64,000 nucleotides of DNA from JABIBT01 sp964471565. GTDB lineage: Archaea > Nanobdellota > Nanobdellia > SCGC-AAA011-G17 > PNOQ01. The position numbers and the translations under genes are program-made. Below are positions 7,554-15,370 of this stretch, piece after piece; the stretch's first letter is position 1; each line of letters opens with the position of its first letter. The notes below the pieces were generated by a model that saw nothing but the letters and a program-made list of their open reading frames with translations, was not told the origin of the DNA and did no database searches. Location of the stretch: positions 1 to 64,000 of the forward strand of contig CAYYFK010000002.1 of NCBI GenBank assembly GCA_964471565.1. The letters run 5' to 3'.

Positions 7554-7875
7554 TTTTTAAGGATTTCATAACCTCTTCTTGCAATGGCATAATCTCCTCC
7601 CTAAGTTTTTCCTCTTGCTTTTCAATTTCTTTCATTTTTTTATCAATAAGTTCTTTCTTATCTTCAAGTTCTTTAACCAACTTATCCTTTTCAGATTTAA
7701 CAACAATCTGTCCAACGATTTTATAAACTTCTTCAGAACTCTTAGACTCATGTAGGGCATTATCTAATTCTAAAACTTGCCCCTGAAAGCTTTGTTTTTG
7801 CATAAGAAAATTTTGTAACTTTTGCTCCATCATTTGCAAATTAGCCACTTTTTGTTGAGCATCATTTCCTTCCAT
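7543..7875 (-). CDS. pfdB: Prefoldin beta subunit
   Basis: A 110-aa prefoldin beta subunit: two long coiled-coil helices (about 1-45 and 68-110) joined by the conserved hairpin region VYKIVGQIVVKS. Prefoldin is a hexameric jellyfish-shaped chaperone that holds unfolded proteins for the thermosome. The eL43-rpoP-pfdB order is a widespread archaeal arrangement. It lies 2 nt after rpoP. Confidence 0.92.
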   Translation of the reverse strand: MEGNDAQQKVANLQMMEQKLQNFLMQKQSFQGQVLELDNALHESKSSEEVYKIVGQIVVKSEKDKLVKELEDKKELIDKKMKEIEKQEEKLREEIMPLQEEVMKSLKNDK

Positions 7876-7877
7876 TT

Positions 7878-8015
7878 TTATTCCGCCTTAACCTTGACAC
7901 TAAATGTTCGAGGTTTAAATAATATTTTTGAACCACAATATAGGCATCTAACCCGCTTTTTAACTATATCGCTTTTAACAATTTTTCCACAATTAAAACA
8001 TTTATATTCTGCCAT
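7878..8015 (-). CDS. rpoP: RNA polymerase subunit P (Rpo12)
   Basis: A 45-aa zinc-ribbon protein, too short for many gene callers. Cysteines are at 6, 9, 24 and 27, with the family signature RCLYCGSKILFK near the middle. It binds the Rpo3/Rpo10 assembly platform of archaeal RNA polymerase. It is flanked by eL43 (1-nt gap) and pfdB (2-nt gap) in the standard archaeal order. Confidence 0.93.
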   Translation of the reverse strand: MAEYKCFNCGKIVKSDIVKKRVRCLYCGSKILFKPRTFSVKVKAE

Positions 8016-8016
8016 T

Positions 8017-8232
8017 TTATTCATCAAACGCGTAGGCCTTTCCAGCAAATTTTACATTACAACTTTTACATTGCCAGATTCCAGCACTAACTCTCCTAAC
8101 CTTATCTTTTAAACATTTTGGACAAGTATACTTCTTCTTTTGTTTAGCTTCTATCTTAGATAACTTCTGCTTAATTGGGCCACCATATCTGGCACCAAAT
8201 CTTCCCGCACTTCCAACTTTTTTCTTTGCCAT
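8017..8232 (-). CDS. rpl37A: Ribosomal protein eL43 (L37Ae)
   Basis: A 71-aa large-subunit protein with the basic N terminus KVGSAGRFGARYG and a zinc ribbon with C37, C40, C55 and C58, followed by the AGKAYAF motif. Length is typical. It is the first gene of the eL43-rpoP-pfdB-UPF0147 run. Confidence 0.95.
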   Translation of the reverse strand: MAKKKVGSAGRFGARYGGPIKQKLSKIEAKQKKKYTCPKCLKDKVRRVSAGIWQCKSCNVKFAGKAYAFDE

Positions 8233-8294
8233 CGTTCTATTTAACTAGTAATTCTGTGTTAAATTTCCTTTTTTAAATGTTTCTATTAAAAAAA

Positions 8295-8367
8295 TGGGAC
8301 TGCGAGGATTTGAACCCCGGTCTAGTGGCCCCAAACCACCAATGCTACCAAACTACACCACAATCCC
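8295..8367 (-). tRNA. tRNA-Pro (TGG)
   Basis: A 73-nt cloverleaf on the minus strand. The acceptor stem is GGGATTG/CAGTCCC, the anticodon stem GGTGG/CCACT with loop TTTGGGG (anticodon TGG), and the T arm CGGGG-TTCGAAT-CCTCG. The discriminator is A and the 3' CCA is not encoded. No intron. Confidence 0.93.
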
Positions 8368-8443
8368 AATTATAAATTTAGTGGAAATGTAACATTAATA
8401 AAGTTTACTAAAATTTTATAAGCTAAGATATAATGATAAAATT

Positions 8444-9067
8444 ATGGATGAGAATACAACTCTTACAATAAAAGCTTACAATCAAACAGTTCCGGAGTAT
8501 CATGAAAAAACAATTAGCTTATTGTCCAAAGAAGAAGCAAAAATTTTTAGAGAATATTTAGGAGACAATGCCTTAATTTTAGATCATGGTTCAGGTACGG
8601 GAAGAGATGCCAGGTTTTTTTCGGAAGCAGGATATAAAGTAACTGGTATTGATTTATCACAAAAGATGGTTGATTTTGCTTCTACATTTGCACCAATGGT
8701 AGAGTTTAGAGTAATGGACATTAGAGATTTGGATTTTCCTGACGAAAGTTTTGATGGGGTATGGTCTGTTGCTTCATTATTACACCTGCCCAAATCAAAT
8801 ATACAAAAAGCATTAAAAGAAGCGTATAGAGTTTTGAAAAAAGGAGGAATATTCTATTGTTCAGTTAAACAGGGAGAGGGAGAAGAGCTTATATCGGATA
8901 AAAGATATGGGGGAGAGATAAGAAAGTTTTATTCATACTTCCAACCAAATGAACTAGAAAAACAGTTGCGTAAGGAAAATTTTGAAGTAATAAATATAGA
9001 TATAGATGACTCCACCGGAGAGTATGCACAACATCCCTGGATTAATATATTCTCAAGAAAAAATTAA
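8444..9067 (+). CDS. Class I SAM-dependent methyltransferase
   Basis: A 207-aa Methyltransf_11-type protein. Motif I is ILDHGSGTGRD (45-55), an acidic residue follows in VTGIDLSQ, and FDGVWSVASLLHLP is the motif-IV region. Related proteins methylate small molecules; the substrate cannot be deduced. It stands alone on the plus strand with a TATA box near 8411-8421. It converges on rplK with a 7-nt gap. Confidence 0.8.
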   Translation: MDENTTLTIKAYNQTVPEYHEKTISLLSKEEAKIFREYLGDNALILDHGSGTGRDARFFSEAGYKVTGIDLSQKMVDFASTFAPMVEFRVMDIRDLDFPDESFDGVWSVASLLHLPKSNIQKALKEAYRVLKKGGIFYCSVKQGEGEELISDKRYGGEIRKFYSYFQPNELEKQLRKENFEVINIDIDDSTGEYAQHPWINIFSRKN

Positions 9068-9074
9068 AAAAGAA

Positions 9075-9779
9075 TTATTTCTTTTCTTCCTCTTTAGGTT
9101 CTTCAGGCTTAACTTCTTCAGTTCCTTCAGCAGCAGGTTCTGTCCCTTCAGCAGGCTCTTCAGCCTTAGCTTCTTCCTCTTCTTTAGCTTTAGCTTCTTC
9201 CTCTTCCTTAGCCTTAGCTACCTCTGCCTGTTTCTTCTCCAAATCCCTAAACTCAGAATTTAATCTTTCTAATTTCTCAGAAGAAACCTCTGTAATCTCT
9301 TCGTTAATCTCTTTATCATATTTGCCTTCAGAAACTTCTTGAGAGGTTAATTTAGCTTCATTGCTTTCAACTAATAACCCCAAGCTTTGGCAACTACCTA
9401 TAACCATTTTAACTGCAGATTTTAAATCATTAGCCAACATAGAATCTTTTTTCATTCTAGCAATTTTAACAATTTGTTCAATGGCTAGATTGCCAACTTT
9501 AGCATTGGCTTGATCTCCAGATCCTTTTTTAAGATTGATTTCAGTTTTAATTAACTCAGAAACAGAAGGACTTCCGACTTCAATTTCAAAACTTTTATCA
9601 TCAGTTTCAACAATAACTTTAACTGGGACTTTCATTCCCTTGAAATCTTTAGTTTTTTCATTAATCTCTTCCAGAATAGCTTGAAGATTTACTCCAAGTG
9701 GTCCGAATGCCTTTCCCATTGCGGCACCAGCCGAAGCTTTTCCACCTTCAACAATAACATCAACAGTTTCTTTACTCAT
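9075..9779 (-). CDS. rplK: Ribosomal protein uL11 with long charged C-terminal tail
   Basis: Residues 1 to about 155 are a normal L11: GGKASAGAAMGKAFGPLGVN at the N terminus and the rRNA-binding C-terminal domain to about 140. L11 forms the base of the ribosomal stalk. Residues 156-234 are an unusual extension: a helix rich in Glu and Lys with two copies of AKAKEEEE, then a disordered Glu/Pro/Ala tail. Archaeal L11 is normally about 160 aa. Its start overlaps the spt5 stop by 8 nt. Confidence 0.93.
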   Translation of the reverse strand: MSKETVDVIVEGGKASAGAAMGKAFGPLGVNLQAILEEINEKTKDFKGMKVPVKVIVETDDKSFEIEVGSPSVSELIKTEINLKKGSGDQANAKVGNLAIEQIVKIARMKKDSMLANDLKSAVKMVIGSCQSLGLLVESNEAKLTSQEVSEGKYDKEINEEITEVSSEKLERLNSEFRDLEKKQAEVAKAKEEEEAKAKEEEEAKAEEPAEGTEPAAEGTEEVKPEEPKEEEKK

Positions 9780-10251
9780 TTTCTCCTTCTCCTTCCTCTC
9801 TCCTTATAACTTTAACGGAATCTAACTTAACAGTTATTGGAATGGGAACTGCGGCCTCTAATAATTCAACAATAACATCTTCTTTTATCGAATCAATTCT
9901 AACTACTTTGGCTTGCTCTCTTTTGAAAGGGCCAGTGATAATTTCAACGATATCATTCTTCTTAATATTAACTTCTGTTTTAGACTGTTCTAACATAGAT
10001 TCTACTTCTGAATATTCTAATGGTTTATCTAATAATCCTCTTGCATAAGGGACTCTAGCAATCCCTTCTTCTGCGTCTGTTCTTGAAGCGGCTTCAACAA
10101 AAATATAACCTCTTAAGCCATGTGGTCTAAAAGCACTATAAATTTTAATTCCCTTTCTTTCAGCATTTGCAGCTACAAAATCTAAAACCTGGTCCTCTCT
10201 ATTTGCAGTAGTTCTTAAGGCAAATATATATGTTTTTTCTTCTTCGCTCAT
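9772..10251 (-). CDS. spt5: Transcription elongation factor Spt5 (NusG)
   Basis: A 159-aa protein with an NGN domain (1-85, containing PHGLRGYIFVEA) and a KOW domain (95-150, NDIVEIITGPFKREQAKVV). It binds the RNA polymerase clamp and increases processivity. It lies between secE and rplK in the usual archaeal order. It overlaps secE by 4 nt. Confidence 0.95.
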   Translation of the reverse strand: MSEEEKTYIFALRTTANREDQVLDFVAANAERKGIKIYSAFRPHGLRGYIFVEAASRTDAEEGIARVPYARGLLDKPLEYSEVESMLEQSKTEVNIKKNDIVEIITGPFKREQAKVVRIDSIKEDVIVELLEAAVPIPITVKLDSVKVIRREEGEGENE

Positions 10252-10442
10252 TTTGTCAATAATGCTCCTGCTAAATAAATTAAAAAGCCAACAAAACCAA
10301 TCAATAAAGTACCTAAACCTGCCACTTTAAGAGTTATTTTATACTCTTCTTTATTTGGTTTTCTTGTAACCTTCAATACCCTTTTGTTTTGTAAAAGAAA
10401 GCTCTTAAGCTTCGATCCAAAACTTTGTTTCTCTTGCTCCAT
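10248..10442 (-). CDS. secE: Protein translocase subunit SecE / Sec61 gamma
   Basis: A 64-aa single-span subunit of the Sec translocon. An amphipathic helix (about 8-35, with KVTRKPNKEEY) is followed by one transmembrane helix (about 38-62). It starts the secE-spt5-rplK operon. Confidence 0.92.
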   Translation of the reverse strand: MEQEKQSFGSKLKSFLLQNKRVLKVTRKPNKEEYKITLKVAGLGTLLIGFVGFLIYLAGALLTK

Positions 10443-10491
10443 TCTCTAGTGCCTTTAACAATCAAGAATTTAAAAATGTTGCTTTTAATAG

Positions 10492-10501
10492 ATTTATAAA
10501 T
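10492..10501 (-). promoter_or_regulatory. TATA box for the secE operon
   Basis: ATTTATAAAT in the 98-bp gap between ftsZ and secE, about 50 nt before the secE ATG. It implies a separate transcript with a leader of about 25-30 nt. Confidence 0.5.
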
Positions 10502-10540
10502 GTTTCTACTCCCTATAAAAAGAACAATAAAAAAATAAAA

Positions 10541-11653
10541 TTAATCTACGAACTCAATACCCAATTCCTGCTCAATATCTTTTCTTTTCTTATCTGCAGG
10601 AACATTCTTATGTCCGAATATTTGGGGGCTTTGAACTCCTGTAACGATTAACATAACCCTTAAAGTTTTGTCCATGTCCTCAGAAACTTGCGCTCCCCAG
10701 ATGATTTTTGCATCTTCATCTAGTCTTTGAGAAACACTTTCAACAACACCCTTGGCTTCTGCTAATGACATATCGGATCCACCAACAATGTTAATCAGTG
10801 CGCCATCTGCTCCGGTTATATCAACATCAAGCAATGGATTGTTGATTGCGTGTTCAACAGCTTCCATTGCTCTATTTTCACTATCAGATTCGCCAACACC
10901 AATAGAAGCAGCACCTCCTTTTCCCATAACAGTCTTAATATCAGCAAAGTCTAGATTAACCAATCCTGCTTTTGTAACTAACTCTGCAATTCCTTTAACT
11001 GCATTAGTCAAGATTTCATCAGCTACCTTAAAAGAAGTGTGCAAAGGTAAGTCTGGAGCTAAATCTAGTAATTTATCATTCGGAATAACTATTAATGTAT
11101 CTACAATATTCTCTAATTTTTCTAATCCAATAAGTGCATTCTCATATCTTCTTTGACCTTCCATTTCAAAAGGAATAGTAACTATGCCGACAGTGAGAAT
11201 TCCCAATTTCTTAGCAATATCTGCAATAACAGGGCCACTTCCAGTTCCAGTTCCTCCACCAAGACCACAAGTAACAAAGACCATATCTGCACCTTTCAAA
11301 GAATCTCTTATCTCATGTTCGCTTTCTCTTGCAGCTTCCTCACCAACTTGAGGAACACTACCGGCTCCAAGTCCTTGAGTAAGTTCTCTTCCAATTAAAA
11401 TTTTAGTATTAGCATTATTATATAATAAATCTTGAGCATCTGTATTAATAGCAATTGTTTGTGCACCCGCAATTCCAACTTCAGAAATTCTATTAATAGT
11501 ATTGTTTCCAGCACCACCAGCACCGACAACTTTTATTTTTGCCTTCTGTGCAGAAATTAATGATTCTAATTCTTCATCAATATTACTCAATTTTTCGGGC
11601 AACGCCCTAGAAATCGAATCAACAGATTTTGCATCTTCAATAAAGCTTTCCAT
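10541..11653 (-). CDS. ftsZ: Cell division GTPase FtsZ
   Basis: A 370-aa tubulin-fold GTPase that forms the division ring. It has GAGGAGNN (44-51), the tubulin signature GGGTGTGSG (132-140), and a T7-loop region with NLDFADIK. The archaeal N-terminal extension (1-38) precedes the core. The C terminus ends GIEFVD, a short tail. SepF is encoded nearby, and the gene precedes secE as in many archaea. A short inverted repeat sits in the promoter. Confidence 0.96.
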   Translation of the reverse strand: MESFIEDAKSVDSISRALPEKLSNIDEELESLISAQKAKIKVVGAGGAGNNTINRISEVGIAGAQTIAINTDAQDLLYNNANTKILIGRELTQGLGAGSVPQVGEEAARESEHEIRDSLKGADMVFVTCGLGGGTGTGSGPVIADIAKKLGILTVGIVTIPFEMEGQRRYENALIGLEKLENIVDTLIVIPNDKLLDLAPDLPLHTSFKVADEILTNAVKGIAELVTKAGLVNLDFADIKTVMGKGGAASIGVGESDSENRAMEAVEHAINNPLLDVDITGADGALINIVGGSDMSLAEAKGVVESVSQRLDEDAKIIWGAQVSEDMDKTLRVMLIVTGVQSPQIFGHKNVPADKKRKDIEQELGIEFVD

Positions 11654-11673
11654 CTTTAACCCCTTTAATAGTG

Positions 11674-11690
11674 TTATTTGGGGGAAATAA
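11674..11690 (-). promoter_or_regulatory. Inverted repeat in the ftsZ promoter
   Basis: A perfect 6-bp inverted repeat TTATTT/AAATAA around a GGGGG spacer. It lies between the TATA box (about 11694-11705) and the predicted start of transcription, so a bound protein would compete with initiation. Confidence 0.4.
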
Positions 11691-11693
11691 TCT

Positions 11694-11705
11694 CAATATA
11701 TAAAG
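11694..11705 (-). promoter_or_regulatory. TATA box of ftsZ
   Basis: CTTTATATATTG on the minus strand, about 45 nt before the ftsZ ATG. The expected transcript has a leader of about 20 nt. Confidence 0.5.
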
Positions 11706-11709
11706 TTAA

Positions 11710-12384
11710 TTATTCTTGAGTGGTTGCTTTGCTTTTTACCTCGGAAAACTCAATAGAATTGATTTCTGGAACTAATTTAGATATTTTTTCCTTAACAGCA
11801 TTCAACATAACGTCAGGAAGTTTTAGTTCACTCTTTATTATCATTTTATCTGCGTTAACTTCAAGTTCATATTTGCTTGGATCCAATCTAAGGAACATTT
11901 TTAGCAAACTTTGAACCTTTTCTTTAGGATCATCCAAAATCTTTTTAATTTTTACATCAAAAATCAAATCTTTACCTGCAAAGGGGTGATTAAAATCAAC
12001 AGAAACCCTTCCACCAGACACGCTTCTAACAATCCCCATCATATTTTCTGCATTTATCTGCATCCCGGGATAAGGATTCATTTTTTGTTTTGTAAATAAT
12101 GATTTAGAAACAACTCTAACTAATTTAGGATCTTTTGTCCCATATGCCTCTTCAGTCTCAATTTCAAAAGTATAATTTTTTTCTGTTTCAGATCCTTCTA
12201 AATTTTTATCTAGACCCTTTATTACCTGTCCCTCACCAACACAAACAATTAAAGGTTCATAAGAGGGTTTTTGCAACTTATTTTGTTCTCCAATTTCTTT
12301 TACAGAAGTATCGAAAACTTGATCATTAGTGAACTTTCCAGTGTAGTCCAATTCAATAAAATCTCCTTTCTTAATCTTTGCCAT
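11710..12384 (-). CDS. FKBP-type peptidyl-prolyl isomerase (long archaeal type)
   Basis: A 224-aa FKBP of the long archaeal, SlyD-like type. The FKBP domain (about 1-90 and 135-155) starts KKGDFIELDYTGKF, is interrupted by the IF chaperone domain carrying VDFNHPFAGKDL, and is followed by a C-terminal domain of about 70 aa. It catalyses proline isomerisation and holds folding intermediates. It is a single gene on the minus strand facing the slipin gene. Confidence 0.9.
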   Translation of the reverse strand: MAKIKKGDFIELDYTGKFTNDQVFDTSVKEIGEQNKLQKPSYEPLIVCVGEGQVIKGLDKNLEGSETEKNYTFEIETEEAYGTKDPKLVRVVSKSLFTKQKMNPYPGMQINAENMMGIVRSVSGGRVSVDFNHPFAGKDLIFDVKIKKILDDPKEKVQSLLKMFLRLDPSKYELEVNADKMIIKSELKLPDVMLNAVKEKISKLVPEINSIEFSEVKSKATTQE

Positions 12385-12463
12385 AGGAAATTGAGAAAGA
12401 CCACTCTATTTAAAGTTTACTCTCAATCAAAAACCTTATTAATCAAACTAAATATTCATAAAT

Positions 12464-13225
12464 ATGTTTTTTGGACTTAGTGGAGGATGGGACATAGCAC
12501 TTATTATTCTTTTATATATTCTCTCTGGCCTAAAAGTAGTTACTGAATATCAAAGAGGAGTTAGATTTACTCTTGGAAAGTTTACTAGTGTAATGAAACC
12601 CGGATTGAGAATAGTTTTTCCAATAATTCAAAAATGGAAAAGAGTAGACATGAGAATCAAAGCAATAGATGTTCCCAATCAAGATTGTATGACAAAAGAC
12701 AATGTTAGTTTAAATGTAAATGCAGTATTATATTACAAAGTAGATACTGCCCAAAGTGCAATATTAAAAGTTGAAAATTATAACTATGCAGTTTCACAAT
12801 TAGCTCAAACAACAATGAGAGATGTTGTAGGGGAAGTTTCTTTGGACAAAGTACTTAGTGAAAGAGAGGCATTAAGTAAAAGAATACAACAAATTGTTGA
12901 CAAAGCAACCGACCCATGGGGAATAAAAGTGGAATCTGTAGAACTAAAACACATAGAATTAGCAGAGAATCTAAAAAGAACCATGGCAAAAGAAGCCGAG
13001 GCAGAAAGAGAGAAAAGAGCAGTAATTATCAAAGCACAAGGAGAGGTTGTAGCTGCAAAAGATATGGCAAAAGCAGCCACAATATTATCTGGCTCATCGG
13101 GCGCATTACATCTAAGAACACTTCAAACTCTAAATGATCTTAGTTCTGACCAGAGCAATACAATAGTTTTTGCTACACCAATTGAAGTTCTTGAAGCATT
13201 TAAGGGATTAGCAAAGAAAAAATAA
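12464..13225 (+). CDS. Slipin / stomatin-like SPFH protein
   Basis: A 253-aa band-7 protein. One membrane segment (about 8-25) is followed by the SPFH domain (about 28-190: VVTEYQRGVRFTLGKF, PGLRIVFP, DVPNQDCMTKDN) and a coiled-coil helix rich in Ala/Glu (about 185-215). Such proteins form oligomeric membrane scaffolds. Archaeal slipins often pair with an NfeD or stomatin-operon protease, but none is adjacent here. Confidence 0.92.
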   Translation: MFFGLSGGWDIALIILLYILSGLKVVTEYQRGVRFTLGKFTSVMKPGLRIVFPIIQKWKRVDMRIKAIDVPNQDCMTKDNVSLNVNAVLYYKVDTAQSAILKVENYNYAVSQLAQTTMRDVVGEVSLDKVLSEREALSKRIQQIVDKATDPWGIKVESVELKHIELAENLKRTMAKEAEAEREKRAVIIKAQGEVVAAKDMAKAATILSGSSGALHLRTLQTLNDLSSDQSNTIVFATPIEVLEAFKGLAKKK

Positions 13226-13263
13226 TTAAAAACTATTATAAATTTCTTACAACTCCTTATTTT

Positions 13264-13554
13264 ATGGTGAACTGGAGAGAAAATATAAAACAACCATTAA
13301 AATTATATCTAGACAAAGTAATAAAGAATTCTGCAGAACACAAAGACACAATTGCTCAAGCTGAAGACAAAAAAACGGCACAACTTTGGATATCTCTAGC
13401 ACAACTCTCAAAGGAGTTAAGAGAGTCAAAAATAAGAGTAAAATATTTAGAAACAATAGTGACAGAGTTGTTAGAAGAGAAGAAAAAAGGACTAAGATCT
13501 AAAAAAAAGAAGGAAGAAGTGGACAAATTAATAAAAACACTAAAGAAGTTTTAA
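13264..13554 (+). CDS. Hypothetical coiled-coil protein, 96 aa
   Basis: Not recognised. The sequence is predicted almost wholly helical and strongly charged, ending in a Lys-rich stretch (KKKGLRSKKKKEEV). No membrane segment. It lies between the slipin gene and the IF5A gene with gaps of about 40 nt, each holding its own TATA-like box. Confidence 0.6.
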   Translation: MVNWRENIKQPLKLYLDKVIKNSAEHKDTIAQAEDKKTAQLWISLAQLSKELRESKIRVKYLETIVTELLEEKKKGLRSKKKKEEVDKLIKTLKKF

Positions 13555-13595
13555 AACAATAATTTTATAAATATCTTTTTTTCTCAATTTAATGT

Positions 13596-13982
13596 ATGGA
13601 TAAAAAAGTAGTGCACGCTTCTAGCCTAAAAGTTGGGGGATATGTCATTTTTGATAACGTAGCCTGCAAGGTATCTTCAATAGATATCTCAAGAACAGGA
13701 AAGCATGGGCATGCAAAGGCAAGAATATCTGCAATCTCATTAACAGACGGCACAAAGAAAGTAAAGTTATACCCTGGGCATGATAAAGTCGAGGTCCCGA
13801 TAATTGAGAAGGAGGCGGCTCAAGTTCTTTCGGTATCTGGCGAAAAAGCAAACGTGATGGATATGAAAACATATGAAACATTTGATTTAGATATTCCTAA
13901 TGATTTACAAGGAAAAGTAAAAGAAGGAGACCAAGTAACATATTGGACAATATTGGGAGAAAAAGTATTAAAACAAAAATAA
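13596..13982 (+). CDS. eif5A: Translation factor aIF5A
   Basis: A 128-aa elongation/initiation factor. The modification loop SRTGKHGHAK holds the lysine (K36) that is converted to hypusine. The C-terminal OB-fold spans about 70-128. It rescues ribosomes stalled at polyproline. Deoxyhypusine synthase is not in the window. The eL40 gene starts 1 nt after its stop, so the two are probably co-expressed. Confidence 0.95.
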   Translation: MDKKVVHASSLKVGGYVIFDNVACKVSSIDISRTGKHGHAKARISAISLTDGTKKVKLYPGHDKVEVPIIEKEAAQVLSVSGEKANVMDMKTYETFDLDIPNDLQGKVKEGDQVTYWTILGEKVLKQK

Positions 13983-13983
13983 G

Positions 13984-14151
13984 ATGGCAACTAAATTTCC
14001 AGAAGCACAAAGAAGACTTTTTATGAATGTTTTTGTGTGTAAAAAATGTAAGTCAAAGCGAAGATCAACAATGCAAAAGGTACTAGAAGGAAAAATAATT
14101 TGTAAGAAGTGTGGTTGCAAAGCATTTAGACCATTAAGAAAAGCAAAATAA
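13984..14151 (+). CDS. rpl40e: Ribosomal protein eL40
   Basis: A 55-aa large-subunit protein with a zinc ribbon (C19, C22, C40, C43) and the N terminus KFPEAQRRLF typical of L40e. It is sandwiched between aIF5A (1 nt upstream) and the protease gene (1 nt downstream). Confidence 0.9.
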   Translation: MATKFPEAQRRLFMNVFVCKKCKSKRRSTMQKVLEGKIICKKCGCKAFRPLRKAK

Positions 14152-14152
14152 A

Positions 14153-15370
14153 ATGATAGATGTAGATATCTTATTATTTGGATTATTGGTTTTATTCTTA
14201 GCAATATTTATTTTTAGAACAAGAAAGAAAATAGAATTACAAAAGATAGCTTATCCTTTCCTATATATGATAATTTATCGGACAAAGTTAGGGTTAGGAA
14301 AAATGGATTCCCTAGCAAATAGATTTCCAAAAACACTAAAGGTTTTGAGTTACATTTCTATTACAATTGGATATCTGGGAATGTTAGCCATACTAGTTTT
14401 ATTAGTTAAGGGAGCGTACGAGTTTCTCTTTCTAAATATGCCCTCTCCTGTAGGATTAGTTTTACCAAAAGTTAAAATTGCGGCAGGGCTTCCAACGTTA
14501 TCTTTTATGCATTGGGTAATTGCAATAATAATTCTAGCATCAGTACACGAGTTTTCACACGGAGTATTTGCTAGATTAAACAAAATAAAAATTAAATCGT
14601 CTGGTTTTGCATTCTTGGGAATTTTACTTCCAATTTTGCCTGCAGCATTTGTAGAGCCAGATGAGAAACAAATGAAAAAAGCACCAAAGAAAGCACAAAT
14701 CTCAGTTTTATCTGCAGGGTCATTTGCTAATTTTATTACTGCTTTTGTAGTTTTTCTAATTATGATATTGGTTGCTGTCCCAATAGACTCATATTTTGCT
14801 GACCAACCTTCTGAATTGGTAATTAAAGATTTGGATGAAGGTGGACCTCTAAAAATTGCAGGAATTGAAAATGGAGATAAATTAGTAATGATTAATAGCC
14901 ATGAGATATCAAAGGCAGAAGACATTTTTTTGGCCTTAGATGGAACAATTCCTCACCAGACAATAGAGGTTGTAACAGATAAAGGAAGTTATCCAGTTAC
15001 CCTTAAAGAGCATCCAGAAAACAATGCGATTGGATATATGGGCCTAAGAGAGATAGAGCTTTCTTGTAGTCCCCAAAGTTATGAAGGCTGTTCAAACATT
15101 AAATCAAAATCCCTTGGTTGGGTTTTTATGTTATTATATTGGTTATTTATAATTAATCTTGGAGTTGGTTTATTTAATCTTCTACCATTAGGAATACTTG
15201 ATGGGGGAAAGATGTTTTATTTGGCAGCATTACATTTTACAAAGAGTGAAACAATTTCAAAAAGAATTTACAAGTACATGAACATATTTTTAATAATGCT
15301 TCTGTTAACTTTGATATTACCTCAATTGTATGATGCTTTAATTGCTCCGTTAATTTCTCTTATAATTTAA
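14153..15370 (+). CDS. Site-2 protease (M50) with PDZ domain
   Basis: A 405-aa intramembrane zinc metalloprotease. It has several transmembrane helices, the zinc motif HEFSH (132-136) in a membrane helix, a PDZ domain (about 215-290, with GIENGDKLVMINSHEI), and the second zinc-ligand motif LGILDGGKM near 345. S2P enzymes cut membrane-bound regulators within the bilayer. The ATG follows the eL40 stop by 1 nt. Confidence 0.92.
   Translation: MIDVDILLFGLLVLFLAIFIFRTRKKIELQKIAYPFLYMIIYRTKLGLGKMDSLANRFPKTLKVLSYISITIGYLGMLAILVLLVKGAYEFLFLNMPSPVGLVLPKVKIAAGLPTLSFMHWVIAIIILASVHEFSHGVFARLNKIKIKSSGFAFLGILLPILPAAFVEPDEKQMKKAPKKAQISVLSAGSFANFITAFVVFLIMILVAVPIDSYFADQPSELVIKDLDEGGPLKIAGIENGDKLVMINSHEISKAEDIFLALDGTIPHQTIEVVTDKGSYPVTLKEHPENNAIGYMGLREIELSCSPQSYEGCSNIKSKSLGWVFMLLYWLFIINLGVGLFNLLPLGILDGGKMFYLAALHFTKSETISKRIYKYMNIFLIMLLLTLILPQLYDALIAPLISLII

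Noticed and set aside
10752..11156. 134-aa plus-strand frame inside ftsZ
   Set aside because: Opposite a certain gene, low-complexity Ser/Ile composition, no promoter.
14350..14925. 191-aa minus-strand frame inside the site-2 protease gene
   Set aside because: Antisense to a well-supported gene with intact motifs.
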